From positions 9,548,001 to 9,612,000 of the forward strand of contig CAJFCV020000002.1 of NCBI GenBank assembly GCA_904066235.2: a stretch of 64,000 bases of DNA, in the 5' to 3' direction. Under the pieces are notes generated by a model. The model did no database searches. It saw nothing but the letters and a program-made list of their open reading frames with translations, and was not told where the DNA came from. The position numbers and the translations under genes are program-made. Below, piece by piece: positions 21,733 through 33,511 of the stretch. The number at the start of each line of letters is the position of its first letter. The stretch's first letter is position 1. The stretch is from Bursaphelenchus xylophilus. Its lineage: Eukaryota; Nematoda; Chromadorea; Rhabditida; Aphelenchoididae.

Positions 21733-22602
21733 CAGTCTGTCGGAAAAATAATGAGCGTAATGTCGCTGTCGCGTCTAGACATGGCTCCGGGCCGGGCTTT
21801 CCAAAATTTTCCGGCCCGGGCCGGGCCGACTAATTTCTCGACCCGACCCCGGGCTTCGATTTTCAGGCCCGGCCCGGCCCGGGCCGGCCCGGTTTTTTTA
21901 AAGTCTGAGTTTTGCCCGGAAAAAAAGGAACAAAATAAGCTTTTTCGATAGAATTTTTCATTTTTTCGAACACAATGCTGATAGCGAACGTAAACCTTAT
22001 TTACCACTCGCCCAAATAAAAAAATGATATTCAAGTCAATTTGAAAAAAATTTCAGAAATTCTAAAGTGCGAGCTCATAGTTAATACGCTGGCAGAAAGA
22101 GAAAAAGGAAAAATTTTCAAAAATGCGCAATACGCTTGTAGGTTTTTTCAAATCCGATAAGATATCTGTGATAAAATATTTTTGCTAAAATTTGGGTGAC
22201 TATACACAAAATTTTATGGTTTTTTTTAACCGTATGGTAAGACAATTTATGGCGACTTAGTAATTTATAAAAATAGTCAAGCGGCAATTGCACTATGTAT
22301 AGGTTTTGCTAAATTATTCTTTACATTTTGCGAAAATGTGCCATAATTTTCCCTTCATTTCCTGCTTTGTTTCTTTCCAGCCTAGTACAAAAATTTTCCG
22401 GGCCGAACCGGGCCGGGCTTTCCAAATTTTCCAAGCCCGGCCCCCAGGCCCGGGCCGGGCCGGGCCGGGCTGGCCCGGTTTGCAGCCATGCTTAGTCGCG
22501 TCGCTAAAGTGAAAATCAACTTTATTTTGTCGCGACACATCCCAGCGGCGATGCGATTTTCGATACAAGAGAACTCTCATTATTTTCCCGACAGATTGAT
22601 AT
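21732..22602. mobile_element. Fold-back MITE, CTGTCGGGAAAATAATGAGC family, split by a hAT insertion
   Basis: Left piece 21732-21775 (CAGTCTGTCGGAAAAATAAT) and right piece 22503-22602 (TTATTTTGTCGCGACACATC, ending TTATTTTCCCGACAGATTGA) join into a normal member once the intervening hAT and one duplicated octamer are removed. Confidence 0.9.
21776..22494. mobile_element. Non-autonomous hAT element with GGGCCGGGCC arms (719 bp)
   Basis: The inverted ends TAGACATGGCTCCGGGCCGG and the reverse complement of CCATGCTTA are flanked by the exact 8-bp duplication GTCGCGTC (21768-21775, 22495-22502). Arms are GGGCCGGGCC tracts; the core is AT-rich and non-coding. The ends differ from the GGTGGCAA ends of the other GC-armed copies, so it is a sub-family. 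Confidence 0.92.
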
Positions 22603-22659
22603 TTTTTATGGTTATAATGGCGTTTCATAATAAAATTTCATTTCGAAATTTTGAAAAAT

Positions 22660-22795
22660 TGTCTGTCGGAAAAATAATGTGGATTCAACGCGCTTTGGAA
22701 TCATCGCTTTGCGACTTCGGCCCAATATTTGGTGTGCGTCTGCGACGACGGAAATTTACTCCGAAAAATCCACATTATTTTCCTGATAATCTTAT
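22660..22795. mobile_element. Variant fold-back MITE (ATAATGTGGATT subfamily)
   Basis: CTGTCGGAAAAATAATGTGG at the left and CCACATTATTTTCCTGATAA at the right are inverted. The interior includes GGTGTGCGTCTGCGACGACG, similar to the 7031-7183 copy. Confidence 0.8.
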
Positions 22796-22948
22796 CAGTC
22801 TGTCGGGAAAATAATGAGCGCAATGAGGCTGTAGCGTCGTTGAAATGAAAAGCAATTTTATTTTGTCGCGACACGATTCCTTTTCTCGGCAGCGATGCGA
22901 CTTTCGATGCGACAGAACGCTCATTATTTTCCCGACAGACTGATTAAA
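22796..22948. mobile_element. Fold-back MITE, CTGTCGGGAAAATAATGAGC family, best-preserved copy
   Basis: The ends TCAGTCTGTCGGGAAAATAA and TTATTTTCCCGACAGACTGA are perfect inverted repeats, with GAGCG continuing the match inward on both sides. TTA stands directly outside both ends, which suggests a TNA-type target. The internal GTAGCGTCGTTGAAATGAAA and TTTTGTCGCGACACGATTCC define the family core. Confidence 0.92.
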
Positions 22949-23456
22949 AAGAACTTGTTTTTTTACATTTTTTAAACAAAGAAAACTTACTGCTTTCTGC
23001 AAAGCGTCAGTCAAAGATCTTGCAGATATCTCTTGAAAAGGCTCTAGTCTCAATTTCGTCATTATTTTTCCGACAGACTGATAAAGATCTCCATCTCCTA
23101 TGATGATATTTCCCTCATAAAAAGACATTCTCATCTTGCTTCCCCGAACTTGTCCCGTTTCCAACAACACTACATAATTTTCCATTTTTCCAGACCCATT
23201 CCTCCCCGATTTTCCCATGTCCTTTCGTTTAAGGGTTGTTTTGTTATGGCCTCAGGGCGTTTTGAAGCCTCTGCAATTAGGCGCCGGTCTGATTACTTTG
23301 ATTGGTTTTGTTTTCGCTTCTTTTGATTAGTCTTTGACTCTTGATTATTCTTAATGAGGATGATTCGGAGGGACGATTGGACAATTGAACGGCTAAATTG
23401 AGGGAGAATTTTTTTTTGCTTTTTGATGGTTGAATTTTTATTGAATTTAATTTAAG

Positions 23457-23912
23457 GAAGGGCTTTAAGTGTGACGTTCAGATTTTGATAAAACTTGGCG
23501 CAAATTTGGGATAATTTTTTCTGTGACATATGGGAGATTCCTAGCTTGCTATTTGTTGAAATTATCGAGATTTTTAGATTGAAAGTTCGAAAAAATTTGA
23601 CATTTTTTTGCGAATTTTATCATGGAAAGTTTAATGCTTATTTTTACCGCAGAGATACGCATTTGGTTTCCACAAAAAAAGCAATCTTTTTTCCGCACGA
23701 AACTGGCAAAGACATGGCCAAAGAGTGTTTTTTTTCTCTATGACTGCACTCCGCGTCTCGCGTACTCTATCGGCAGAAAAAATCGTTGAATATCTCGATT
23801 GCGCCTGCAAAGACAAAGCTAAAACTTTCATTAATTGATACGTGGTCTCTGCACAACATGTGGGCAAAATTTAAAAGAAAATCTGAGCGTCGTACTTGGG
23901 GTACTTCCAATG
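23457..23912. mobile_element. Tc4/Tc5-like TNA element, diverged copy
   Basis: GGAAGGGCTTTAAGTGTGACG at the left and GAGCGTCGTACTTGGGGTACTTCC at the right, with the family interior (GCACGAAACTGGCAAAG, CTCTCCGC-like block) between. The terminal bases are decayed. Confidence 0.75.
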
Positions 23913-23924
23913 TGGATCTGCAGT

Positions 23925-24260
23925 GGTGTACCTGCTCCAGTGGCAAAAAACGTACCATTTTGCATCCGGGAAGTATCAAAAAATCTAGCAAAATACCTCT
24001 CTCCCCAATTGAAATAACTCCTATTCTAAAAGCGCGCCCGCTTTTTTTGTGAGTCCAACTAAAGAACTCCGTTCAAAACGGAGTTTATTTTAGTTGGAGA
24101 AGGAGGCATTTTGCTACATTTTTTGATACTTCCCGGATGCAAAATGGTGCGTTTTTTTGCCATTGGATCAGGTTAGTCACCGTAATGAAAGTTTCGTCAT
24201 TATCTGAAGGCAATTATCAGTTAGGGAGAAACTTGACCCAATTGAGTCAAGTGTTCACCT
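23925..24260. mobile_element. Fold-back element with central hairpin and CTTGACCC palindrome
   Basis: The left arm (CATTTTGCATCCGGGAAGTA, 23959 region) and right arm (TACTTCCCGGATGCAAAATG, 24127 region) are inverted over about 70 bp. Between them ACTCCGTT/AACGGAGT and CCAACTAAA/TTTAGTTGG form a central hairpin. The right arm continues into TCAGTTAGGGAGAAACTTGA and the dispersed palindrome; the same right-arm-plus-palindrome order is found at 50560-50717. Confidence 0.8.
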
Positions 24261-26475
24261 CGAAAAACAATCTCCGTTTTACTTGGCCAGTTTTTTTCCA
24301 ATTTTAAAACTATTTGTTTTTATTCTAAATTTTATAAAAATTCGTCCAAAAATTGTTCCAAAAACTTGTCACAAAGGTCACAAAAAATTGTAAATTCAAT
24401 TTTTTCAAGGAATTCCTGGGCAAAACGCACTTCCCGTTCTCCTCCCAAGAACCCAACGTATTTGAATAACCGAATTCCAACAAAATTTTTTTCATTTCCT
24501 TTTTCCATTTTTTTTTATTTGTCCCATGGGACTCGACAAACAAAAACAAATCGAAAAAAGTGGAAAAGAAATTGCGCTTTTCGCGTGATGCAACACATTA
24601 AAACCCAAATTAAAGCCAAAAAAAAATTTTATTTAAATCCGTGAGAAGTTTACATTTCTGGAACCAGCCATTTGTGTCGTAAAAATGGCTGGGTTGGAGG
24701 GTTGGATTTGGGTTTGAAACGCATTTTTTGAGAACGAAATTGGATAAAAAAGGGGTTGAAATTGCAAACGTTTCAAATTTATGGGATCTTGGGGATTTTT
24801 TTGACGGTCCAATATAAAAAATGGATCTTTTGGTGAAAAATATTTAAAAAAAATTTTGATTTTTTCAATTTTTAATTAAAAAATTTTTTGATTTTTTCAA
24901 TTTTAATTAAAAAAATTTTTGATTTTTTCGATTTTTAATATAAAAATAGTAAAAAAAATTAAAAAAAAATATTAGAAAGTTTATTTTTCCGTCTCTTATC
25001 TGCTATAACGTCCAGAAAATCCAAATTTTTTGCTCTTTTTTTGCTCTCTAAACGTCAAGTGCAATTTTCGTACGAAAATTTTAATCTGTTTCGGCTTCAG
25101 ATTCACTCTTTTCGACTTGTAAAATTTATGTTAATCCTCATATGATCGCAAACTTTGTTGGCTAGCCATTTGTTTGTCTGATACCATAAACAATCTGTGA
25201 GTGATTTTTTTCGGATCTTTGGGGATTCAAAAAATTTTAAAAAATATATTTTTTTATTTTTGCGATTTTTCAAAATTTTAAAAATTGAAAAATCAGAAAA
25301 AAATCAATTTCATTTTTTTTCAATTTTTTCTCCTGCACTTTGCCTGAAAACCAATTAAATTGCGATTGCTTTGATCAGCGACATAAACAAACAAAGCCAT
25401 CACTTGAAAAGATCAATTCCGAGGGTTTTTTTTCAAACTGTTTGAAGCCCCGTTGGTCCCATAGTTTATACAAACGGGTGGGCTTGCAGCTGATTTATTG
25501 GTTAGAATGAGGGCTGGGGTAGATTTATAACGCCATCACGGGGTTGAAAATTAAATAAAGAGTCTAGAAATCATCATATGACATGAGGGAAACACTTGAC
25601 CCATTTGAGTCAAGTCTTCCCCTCATTCAAAAAATTCCGTTTTTAGGTCGCTAGCGTGAAATTTTTTGTTATTTTAGAAAGTCCTTGACTAGAAGGTCAA
25701 TAGATCCATTTCTATGCAATAATACGAGGAGATTGATAGGCCATATTCGTGTCAAAACATGTTGGGTTCTTTTTCTTCCAGACATCTGGGGTTTTCGTCG
25801 GCTTCTTGAAGACTTTCAGCCCTAGTGTGCACTCTTAATTCCTAAAAGTCCTGTTTTTCCAAAGTTTTCTTTTTTTCAGAGCCAAAAAAAAAGTAATTTT
25901 TTTTAAATTAAAAAAAATTTTCATATTTTTTAAAGTGCACCACTAACATCCACCTGTATTTAATGAATTGTTTTTTTTCATAAAATCTTGTCCCAAGGGC
26001 GGAAAAGATTATGCTGGCCCAGTAAATCTATTACTTCCTGTCTCAAACGCTTATTTTTGCAGCCTCAACCGTCTTTTTAGTCGGTCTTCGGCACTATTCT
26101 AATACAAAAACGAGTGCTGTTTACAGTCTGCATTTGTGGGGTTTGCTGGGAGAATTTTGGATTCCTGTCACGCTAGGATTTTGGTAAAATCGTAACAAAT
26201 GTTCCCTTCAAAATTCGCAAAGGAAATTGCCGAAAAACGACATTTTTTATCGTCTTTTCTCATTTTCAGTAGTCTCTGTAATTGAAAAAAAAAATTTTTT
26301 ATGTTAGTAGATTGGCCACTACCCCAACAAAAATTTTTTTTGAAAAAAATGTAATATTTTTCCGTAAAAGCGCGCGGCCTGCGGAGGACATTTTATACGA
26401 TGAAATTTTGGCTTTGGTTTAGGCGGGGTTAAGCTTAGTCTACCCCCAATGTAAACATAGATTAGCTCTAAAACT
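24261..26475. other. AT-rich intergenic DNA with low-complexity A/T tracts
   Basis: 24840-24980 is almost pure A/T with repeated GATTTTTTCAATTTTTAAT words. One CTTGACCC palindrome lies near 25590 (AACACTTGACCCATTTGAGT). No exon supported. Confidence 0.5.
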
Positions 26476-26483
26476 TTGATTTA

Positions 26484-26635
26484 TCAGTCTGTCGGGAAAA
26501 TAATGAGCAAAATCTCACTTCGCCGATCGCGTCGCTGAAGTGAAAAACAATTTTATTTTACCGCGACATAACTCATTTTCTCGACGGAAACCCGATTTTT
26601 GATGCGACAAAGTGCTCATTATTTTCCGGACAGAC
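26484..26635. mobile_element. Fold-back MITE, CTGTCGGGAAAATAATGAGC family
   Basis: TCAGTCTGTCGGGAAAATAA at the left; TTATTTTCCGGACAGACGA at the right; internal ATTTTACCGCGACATAACTC. Confidence 0.9.
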
Positions 26636-26859
26636 GAATACTTTCAATTCCCTTGGGCACAGCTCGCATTGACCTTCTATTTTTTGGGTGGTCGTCTGTC
26701 TGCAAGCTTTTTCTTTTTATGTAGAAAACCTCTGCAAATGATGACCTATATCTGAAATATTTAGTCCGGAAAAAATGGTGATTACATTTGAAAAAATTTT
26801 TTTTGCAAAGGAATTTTCTACTAGTAGCTATGAAGGAATTACTTCTTGGATTGCTCTAA

Positions 26860-27600
26860 CGAACTCTCAAATCTCGCCTTCCGAGCTCCCGTTCCTTTTC
26901 TCCTCGCCGTTTCCCAAGGGTATTGTCATAAATTCCCGTCGATAAACACTCTGCCCTTTGAAGGTTGGTCCTCGGTTGTGTTTATAAAACGGAATTTTTG
27001 ATTCTAAACAAATGATTTTTAAAGCAATTCTCCTCACAAAAAGCGTAAGGCAAACTCTCCGAATTGAGCGTGCTTCCGTTGCGGGAAACCGAAACCTTTT
27101 GAAACGCATGTGGGACAGCTTTTAATTAGGTTAGCGAATGTCCTTTATACCGCTCTGTTTTCGAGGCAAAACTTTTGGCCTTCCCCTTCCACTTAATCCG
27201 TCGTCCCGTCCTCCGAACTTCAGGGAATTTGGAACGTTTGCGGTTAGGTAGAATGGGAGCAAAAAGGTTTGAAAAGTTTGGTGTTTGAGGTGGACAAAGA
27301 ACTGCCGGAAAATTGTTGCTTTTCGAATTTTCTTTTGCACTTTGGATGGGAAAAGCGGGGAATTTGGGGAGCTTTGTCAACGATAAAGCTAAAAAATGAG
27401 GAGTGACGGCCAGAGGAAAATGGCCATGTCTTTGGGAACGTTACGTGAAAAAGATAATTTGTTCTGATTACGAAGCTCGCGGTCATTGTTCTTTGACCTT
27501 TTTGAGGCAAGCTGGAGAAGTCAACTTTATCTACAGCTAGTCAAAATCGACTGAAAAAAAACTTGATTTGTAATAGAGGGATTTCGTTGTAAAGGGGTGC
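26860..27600. other. Unique, moderately GC-rich DNA with overlapping minus-strand ORFs
   Basis: Several minus-strand frames of 69-88 codons overlap here. Base composition is closer to that of exons, but the frames overlap each other, none is recognisable and no clean acceptor/donor pair isolates one. Confidence 0.25.
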
Positions 27601-27606
27601 ATTTTA

Positions 27607-28319
27607 CAAGAGAGGTACTTTTATTTGGAACGCTCAGATTTTTTGTAAATTTTGCACCAATTTTGGACATAGACCTTCATTTTCTGAAAAGTTTAGCTCG
27701 CAGGAGAAACCGATAAATTCTACAATTTTTGCTGCCGAGAGAGTACGCAAAACGCGGAGAGTGGTCATAGAGAAAAACACTTTTTGATCATAAATTTGCT
27801 AAAACTTTAGTTATTTTAGGTGATCAGAAAGTTTTGTCCACCGATTTTTGAAAAAACCAGCATAACTCGCCTAAGGACAGAGACACGAAAAACAATTTTA
27901 TGTGGCACATTCTGTCTGTCATGACTAGTATACATGCCAAGTTTCAAAGCGATTGCGATATATTGACTTGAGATATGGGTGGTCAGAAATTTATGTCCGG
28001 GAGTATAGTTTCGTGCGGAAAAAAATGATTTTTTGTGGAAACATTACTCTCTATGGTAGAAATAGGCATGACACTTTTCGGGCATTTTTTTGTGGAAACA
28101 TTACTCTCTATGGCCATAATGGGCATGAAATTTTACATGCGAAAAGTTGAAGAAAGGTCTCACATTTTTCCCAAATTTTGAGCTAAAATTCTCCATCGTT
28201 TTTGCAAAGCCTGAGCTATTATGTAGAAGATTTGCGTACGTGATGGTTTAAAAAAGATTATTTTAAATTTTTGCCAAATTTCATCAAAATCTGAGCGTCA
28301 CACTTGGGGTACTCCCTTG
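27607..28319. mobile_element. Tc4/Tc5-like TNA element with internal insertions (713 bp)
   Basis: The left end CAAGAGAGGTAC follows TTA; the right end is CACTTGGGGTACTCCCTTG. It is about 270 bp longer than its relatives because of extra internal DNA: TTGTGGAAACATTACTCTCT occurs twice, and an unrelated block runs from about 27815 to 28005. Confidence 0.75.
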
Positions 28320-28744
28320 TTTGTTTAAAATTGAAATTGACTGTTCGTGACAGATACACTTTGTTGTAAATTTCATGGCTATAGGGTCTGAAAAATGTCT
28401 TGTTATAAAATTTGTGGCCATGAAAAGTTGCTATTTTTCTTTTAATTTTATTAATTTTGACAGAGTTATTACGAAGTACAGTACGTATTTTACCACACGT
28501 CAAATTTTTTATACATCAAAAGGATTTAGATGGTAATTTAAATAGTATTTGAGTCATTCCTCTTGGCTATTGGCGTACAAAAATGACTATTTATTTCACT
28601 AGTCAATCACCGTAAACATTCGACTCTCAATAATCCTCGTATTTTACATTGTCAGTCTTTTTCTTCCATACCCTTTAACAACACGTCAAAAATCACTGGA
28701 AAATTTTGATTTCTCATCAATTCTCTCGTGGAGTCGCGCTCTAA

Positions 28745-28926
28745 ATGTCTCGACTAAAATTTGCCTTCCTCTATAGCCTAATGACAACAACGGCCGGCTT
28801 GTTGAATAACCGGCTTCCGGAGCACAAGAAGAGCATGCTGGCGCCACCAACGGCTTCGCCGACCACTGCCGGCCTCCTCAACCCCAACAATCGACGGCAC
28901 ACGGTGTGGTTTGACACTGGACGGAG
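28745..28926 (+). CDS. pde-4: Probable N-terminal exon of pde-4 (RRHT motif)
   Basis: The exon opens at ATG 28745 (MSRLKFAFLYSLM) or, if internal, after the acceptor CTTCCTCTATAG at 28777, and ends at the donor CGGAG|GTAATT. Codons are GC-biased. The C-terminal peptide NRRHTVWFDTGR resembles the start of mammalian PDE4 long forms, where an RRHS motif phosphorylated by PKA precedes CFDV..NGT..GRSP. The exon ends two bases into a codon. Joined to an in-phase acceptor at 40743-40744 inside the next exon it would give FDTGRSP, restoring the conserved GRSP. That acceptor lacks a pyrimidine tract, so the exact junction is uncertain, but membership of pde-4 is plausible. Confidence 0.6.
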
Positions 28927-29299
28927 GTAATTTTGAATACAAAAAAGAGGGACATATTACATGTAGGTGTCGAAAATGGGGGAGATATATCAAATGTAGG
29001 GTACAAGAAAAAGTGAGAAAAAGCGTCAGAAATTATAATAAAAAGGCACACCTGTAGAGAGAAAAACGCTTTTGCTACCATAAATCTAGTAACCTCGCTT
29101 AGAAAAATGTATTTTTTTTCATTTACGCTGGCCTCTTCAGCAAAATTGAAAACAAGTTTTTTAATGTCCAAACTTGCAAAAACATTCGAATTTTGACCAA
29201 TTTTATGTCCAGAAAATTGTTTCTGCAGTCTAGGATTCTCGCAAGTCTCTTGCAAGGGACTTGAGGCAGATTTGGACGAAAATTGGCGCAAACTGATTC

Positions 29300-29654
29300 C
29301 CAGTTTCGATATGGGTGATGTTGAAAAAGAGCAGGAAAGTGCCAACACTTGCATTTTTCGACGTTTTCTTTAAGACATATATCAAGAAACCCCCAAAAAA
29401 TCCAACATGTGATTTTCAACCGAAAAATCCGAAATTTCTCGATCATTTTCAACCGAAAAAACCTGGTTTTCGGGGTAGGGATGCCTCTACTTCAGAAGGT
29501 CGTAGCGACCTCAGTTTGCACTTTAAGAGCTTGTTATTTCGTAGGCAAAAACTAATGCCTTTTAAAAATACTTATTTCAAATACGAAGTCTCTGCGCCGC
29601 CTCCGCCGGAAGTTATAGCCTTCCACTTTCCTTCACGTTTTTTGTAAGACCCTG
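29300..29654. mobile_element. Fold-back element, CAGGGTCTTAC family, centre and right arm only
   Basis: It contains the family centre (GGTGATGTTGAAAAAGAGCA) and right arm (GGTCGTAGCGACCTCAGTTT) through to the terminus TTTGTAAGACCCTG. The left arm is missing. ORFs across it (for example 29315-29647) recur in the other copies and are by-products. Confidence 0.88.
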
Positions 29655-30144
29655 TAGTCCGACCGCTAACCTTAATCTTTTTTATACACTTTGAGGTTTG
29701 TAAAAGGTTTGTAAAGAATCAATTATTCGCATGTTGGACAATTTCTCCGCAAAAAAATGAAACTCTTCCATGAGGAAACAAAAACGATATTTTTTTTATT
29801 TTTGAAAATTTTGATTAGAAGAGCTGTTTTCCGTCTAGACTTTTGGGTTGCAGAAGTTTTAAGAATGAAATTTTTTCAATGGTCATTGTGAAGTTTATAC
29901 GTTGGGGTTCCTAACGATATTCATATTTTCTGAAAGCTGGCTTTTTACTCTACTGCCATGCCAAATTTTAGCCTTCTAGCTCAAACGGCTAGCGAGATAT
30001 GGAGAGCGAAAGCAAGCGCATTCCGAAAAAAATGGAAAAAGTCGCGGAGATCGGTTGTGTCCCAAAAGTACAGAATGCCGTGCGTCTGTCCGACCCTGCT
30101 AATTTCGCGTACTCTCTCTCTCAAAACAAGGCCGTTTCGCATGA

Positions 30145-30185
30145 AGCTCTCATATTTTCAAAGCCATTTTGAAAATATGAGAGCT
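30145..30185. repeat. Perfect 18-bp inverted repeat with 5-base loop
   Basis: AGCTCTCATATTTTCAAA is followed after GCCAT by its exact reverse complement TTTGAAAATATGAGAGCT. It is a stable cruciform or RNA hairpin of unknown role. Confidence 0.9.
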
Positions 30186-30810
30186 CGAGTTGTAAGACAT
30201 TTCCAGTTAGGAAATTTTAGCCCAAATTGCGCCAATTTTCATTAAAGTCTGATCGTTGAGCTTTGAGCACTTTTCTGTGAAATCACAAGCTCTATTCTAC
30301 GTAAATTTCCGCTGACTTTTCGCTACAATTTTTCATCTTTTCTCTTCAAAAATTTTTGTTGTTTCTCACTTCAAAGTTGCACTACTTTGCATGACATTGA
30401 AGTTTTCCATATTTTTTGCAATGTTTTCGCTGACAATTTTCTTCGAAAAATATTGCTAAACGAAGCGTTTCCGTTGAAAACGCACTCAAAGCAACGTTTT
30501 TTTATAAAATGCTCGGGGGAAATTGCGCAAATGTAATCATCACAAGACAATACTACAAGGCCGAAGGGCCCGAAACATTTCTATGCCCTGCGGGGTTTAA
30601 TGGTGCGTGTTCATATAGAAACTCGAAACGACCCCAAATTGGCGTTTTTTTTTGTTTTTTGGGGCCGGTTTGTCCGAAAGACATCGGGTTTATTGGCATG
30701 AAGCGCCGGATGGATTTGTGCTGCTTCAGAGGGGTTTAGGGGCATAAGCGGAAGGCGGAAGGGGTTCTGGAAAATTGGAATTTTTGAAAGGTTTGATTAG
30801 AAAATAAAAC

Positions 30811-30866
30811 AAAACCTCTCTACAACAAATCCAACAAAATTTTTTGATTTGTTGTAGAAGGGTTTT
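30811..30866. repeat. Hairpin, 21-base arms, 14-base loop
   Basis: The arm AAAACCTCTCTACAACAAAT plus C pairs with G plus ATTTGTTGTAGAAGGGTTTT with one mismatch and one wobble. The size resembles a small pre-miRNA stem, but the stem is short and AT-rich. I saw no family member elsewhere in the window. Confidence 0.8.
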
Positions 30867-31492
30867 CATGATACGGAGCTTTATTTTACCCCCTAAAATT
30901 GGCTCCATAGACCATTTTTTGCAATTTTTTATATTGTTTGCTATAGACAGGCTTCATTTTACAGAAGTTTGTTATACTAAGGCCTTGTCTATCAAAGCTT
31001 TTTTTGTCGTGTCTGACACTTTTTGAGTCCATAACTTGTACAGCATGCCAAAAAGAGAAGTTTTTGACCTTTGAACCGCCGGGTTCGACAAGTTTTACTG
31101 CCTCCTTTTTGAAGGAGACAGAGTTGAAAACGAAAGTTTATGGGTTACAAGGCTGTAACTCTTGAAACTCGTTGTCTCTGAAAGCATTTCTTGTTTTAAA
31201 ACTCGGGAATTGGACTCTTGACGGTAATAATGGCGTAGTATAATCAGCGTGTAATTCCCAGCAAAAGGGTTAAGATTTTTCCTCGACCTTTTTTCCTCAT
31301 TTTTCATAATCTTTGGTCTGCAAAGATGAGTAGGACCAGCGGGTGAGCTAACATTTTCAGAATTTGATTTGTGATATATTGGGATTGTCTGATAAAAATT
31401 TGAATGAAATACGATGGTATCCCACAAAGATATAGACTTTTAAAGTGTTGACAGTAATTTTTTCGAGCGTTTTTGTTTTTCAAATTAACAAA

Positions 31493-31926
31493 GGAATGTG
31501 CGACGCTCAGATTTTCATCAAGTTTTGCACACAGGACAGGTTTGCGTTATATAGTAGTAATATAGTATATCAATCCCTGAATTCCGAGATATTGAACGGT
31601 CTTTGAGACCGAGAGAGTACGCAACATGCGGAGGGAGGTCAGAGAGGAAAACATTTTTGCCATATCTTTGCCAGTTCAGCATAGAGAAAGTTCATTTTTT
31701 GTGGAAACATTACACTCTACGTCAGAAATAGGCATGAAAGTTTTCATGCCAAAAGTCGCAAAAAAAGGTTTTACATTTTTTCCAAATTTCGGCCAAAAAC
31801 TTCTCGGTCATTTCTGCAAAGCCCGAGCTAAGATTCCCATATATATTTTAGAAAACATTATTCTAAATTTGCGCCAAGTTTCATCAAAATTTGAGCCTCG
31901 AACTTGAGTATTTTCCCATGAATTTC
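31493..31926. mobile_element. Tc4/Tc5-like TNA element, decayed ends
   Basis: AAAGGAATGTGCGACGCTCAG at the left and TTTGAGCCTCGAACTTGAG at the right enclose the family interior (GAGAGAGTACGCAACATGCG, TTGTGGAAACATTACACTCT). Confidence 0.8.
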
Positions 31927-32402
31927 CCTTGTTATCCCTTCCTCCCCAAAAAAATATTCCAAATTCTTACCCTTCTGTACTATTCACTCTCCCCAAGATT
32001 CGTCATCGCTTGAATATTCGAGCCCCCCGTATCAACGCAGAATCATAATATTTACCGCGCATTCGGCATACATAATATCCCCGCTCTAATGTTTAATATT
32101 CAAAATATATATCTTTTCTCCGTCGAAGGGAGAGGCTGTGTTTTTTCGCGCCGCAAAAAGTGCCACATTCCGCGGCCGCTGACGAGCGGCTACAAGTTCC
32201 TGCTGTTTTGAAGTAAACATAACCTCGTCTTGGGCCCTTTTTTGAACATCTTGTTCTTGGGTCTTTAATGGCGCTTCTTCCTTTTTTTGGAGGAAGTTGT
32301 TGGGGTTTTTCCGAGAGTTAAGGACTCTTTTTGAGGGTTGCATCGTATATGGGGTTTTTAAAATTTTCCAGATCGTCATGGAAGGTCTTGAACAGATTGT
32401 TT

Positions 32403-32588
32403 TTGTTACTAGTTGGCTTGTAAAGTCACTGAGGTGATTTTGGCGACATGCACTGCGAAAAAACCAAAGTTCAATTTGCACTGTGCCATTTTCGGCTTTT
32501 TTGGGCTGCCGCTCGAACCCTCATTTTTTTCGCACAATGCAATGGCCAAAAATCACTGCAATGACTTTACGAACGGACTAGTAATAAT
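32403..32588. mobile_element. Fold-back element with about 45 bp inverted ends (186 bp)
   Basis: TTGTTACTAGTTGGCTTGTA and GTCACTGAGGTGATTTTGGC on the left are matched by inverted GCCAAAAATCACTGCAATGA and TACGAACGGACTAGTAATAA on the right. The interior has GCACTGTGCCATTTTCGG; related decayed sequence lies near 6910 and 12470. Confidence 0.85.
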
Positions 32589-33511
32589 AGGCGGTCATCT
32601 ATCATGATATTAAATGTAAATTTCTCTCCTCACAACTGCTATATCTCCCCTAAATTTATCATACTAAAGAAGCTCACACTTTTTGGCTATTGTAGGATAT
32701 TCAATGATCGTTTTGGATGAGATACGATGAAAAATGAAGAAATTGGCTTTTGTTTCTCTTATAAATCACTTTTAATACCGCTACAAAAAATGACTTTTGT
32801 AAAAAATTCAGTAGAAATGTCTGTTACTTTGGAAATAGCGAAAAAATTAAATTTTTTGAAAGTTTTGACCAAAAAATCTAAGTGGTTTCTGCTGGGCATA
32901 GGCTAAAAATCTTGAATATGCTTTAGGAATCTTTTACGTTAATTTGTGCCAATTCTTATCAAAATCTGCTCGTTGAACTCTAAGATTTTTGCATTTTACT
33001 TTTGAACACTAACTCCAAGAATCGTCATAACGTTTTCCTCATTTTTCATATGTAATTCTGACTACATACATCTATGATTTTCTCTACCACATCTTGCATA
33101 TATCTGCTTCAAATTTGCACATGAATGATCGCTCCCACAATGGTCCTAATATAAAAATAAAAAAGCGGAAATCTTCGTCAAAATTAAAGAAGAGGATCGG
33201 GCGGATCCCTCGTAAACAAGCCATGTGCGCTTATGGCCGGGAAAGGAACGTCTGGAAGATGAGGTCGTGCTGCGGGTATTCTTTTTTTTGGCCAGAAGGG
33301 CCCGGAATTGAAAATGGAATGGTTAGATAGGGTAGTAAGCAGGGCAGAGGGTCCGGGTTTGTTGTACTGTCAAACCACCGCGCAGTAGGTCGCAAAGGAC
33401 AAAAATAGATTCTTGAGGGGTTTGTTGTATTATTTTGGCCTAGAACTAAGTCTTGGAACCACTGAGCTTATTCGTCGCATACAGGTTTTGTTTTATGAAG
33501 TTCCGGGGGCT
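32589..33511. other. Mostly AT-rich DNA with one unique GC-richer patch
   Basis: 33180-33340 is unique and GC-richer (ATCGGGCGGATCCCTCGTAA) with a 78-codon plus-strand ORF (33094-33330) that has no recognisable domain. It could be a regulatory block in the large pde-4 intron. Confidence 0.3.

Larger units (their letters stand above)
29655..31490. other. Intronic/intergenic DNA, no exon supported
   Basis: If the 28.7 kb exon belongs to pde-4, this is intron. Unique GC-richer DNA occurs at 30540-30730 (GGCCGAAGGGCCCGAAACAT). Two strong hairpins are listed separately. No coding exon was recognised. Confidence 0.4.
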
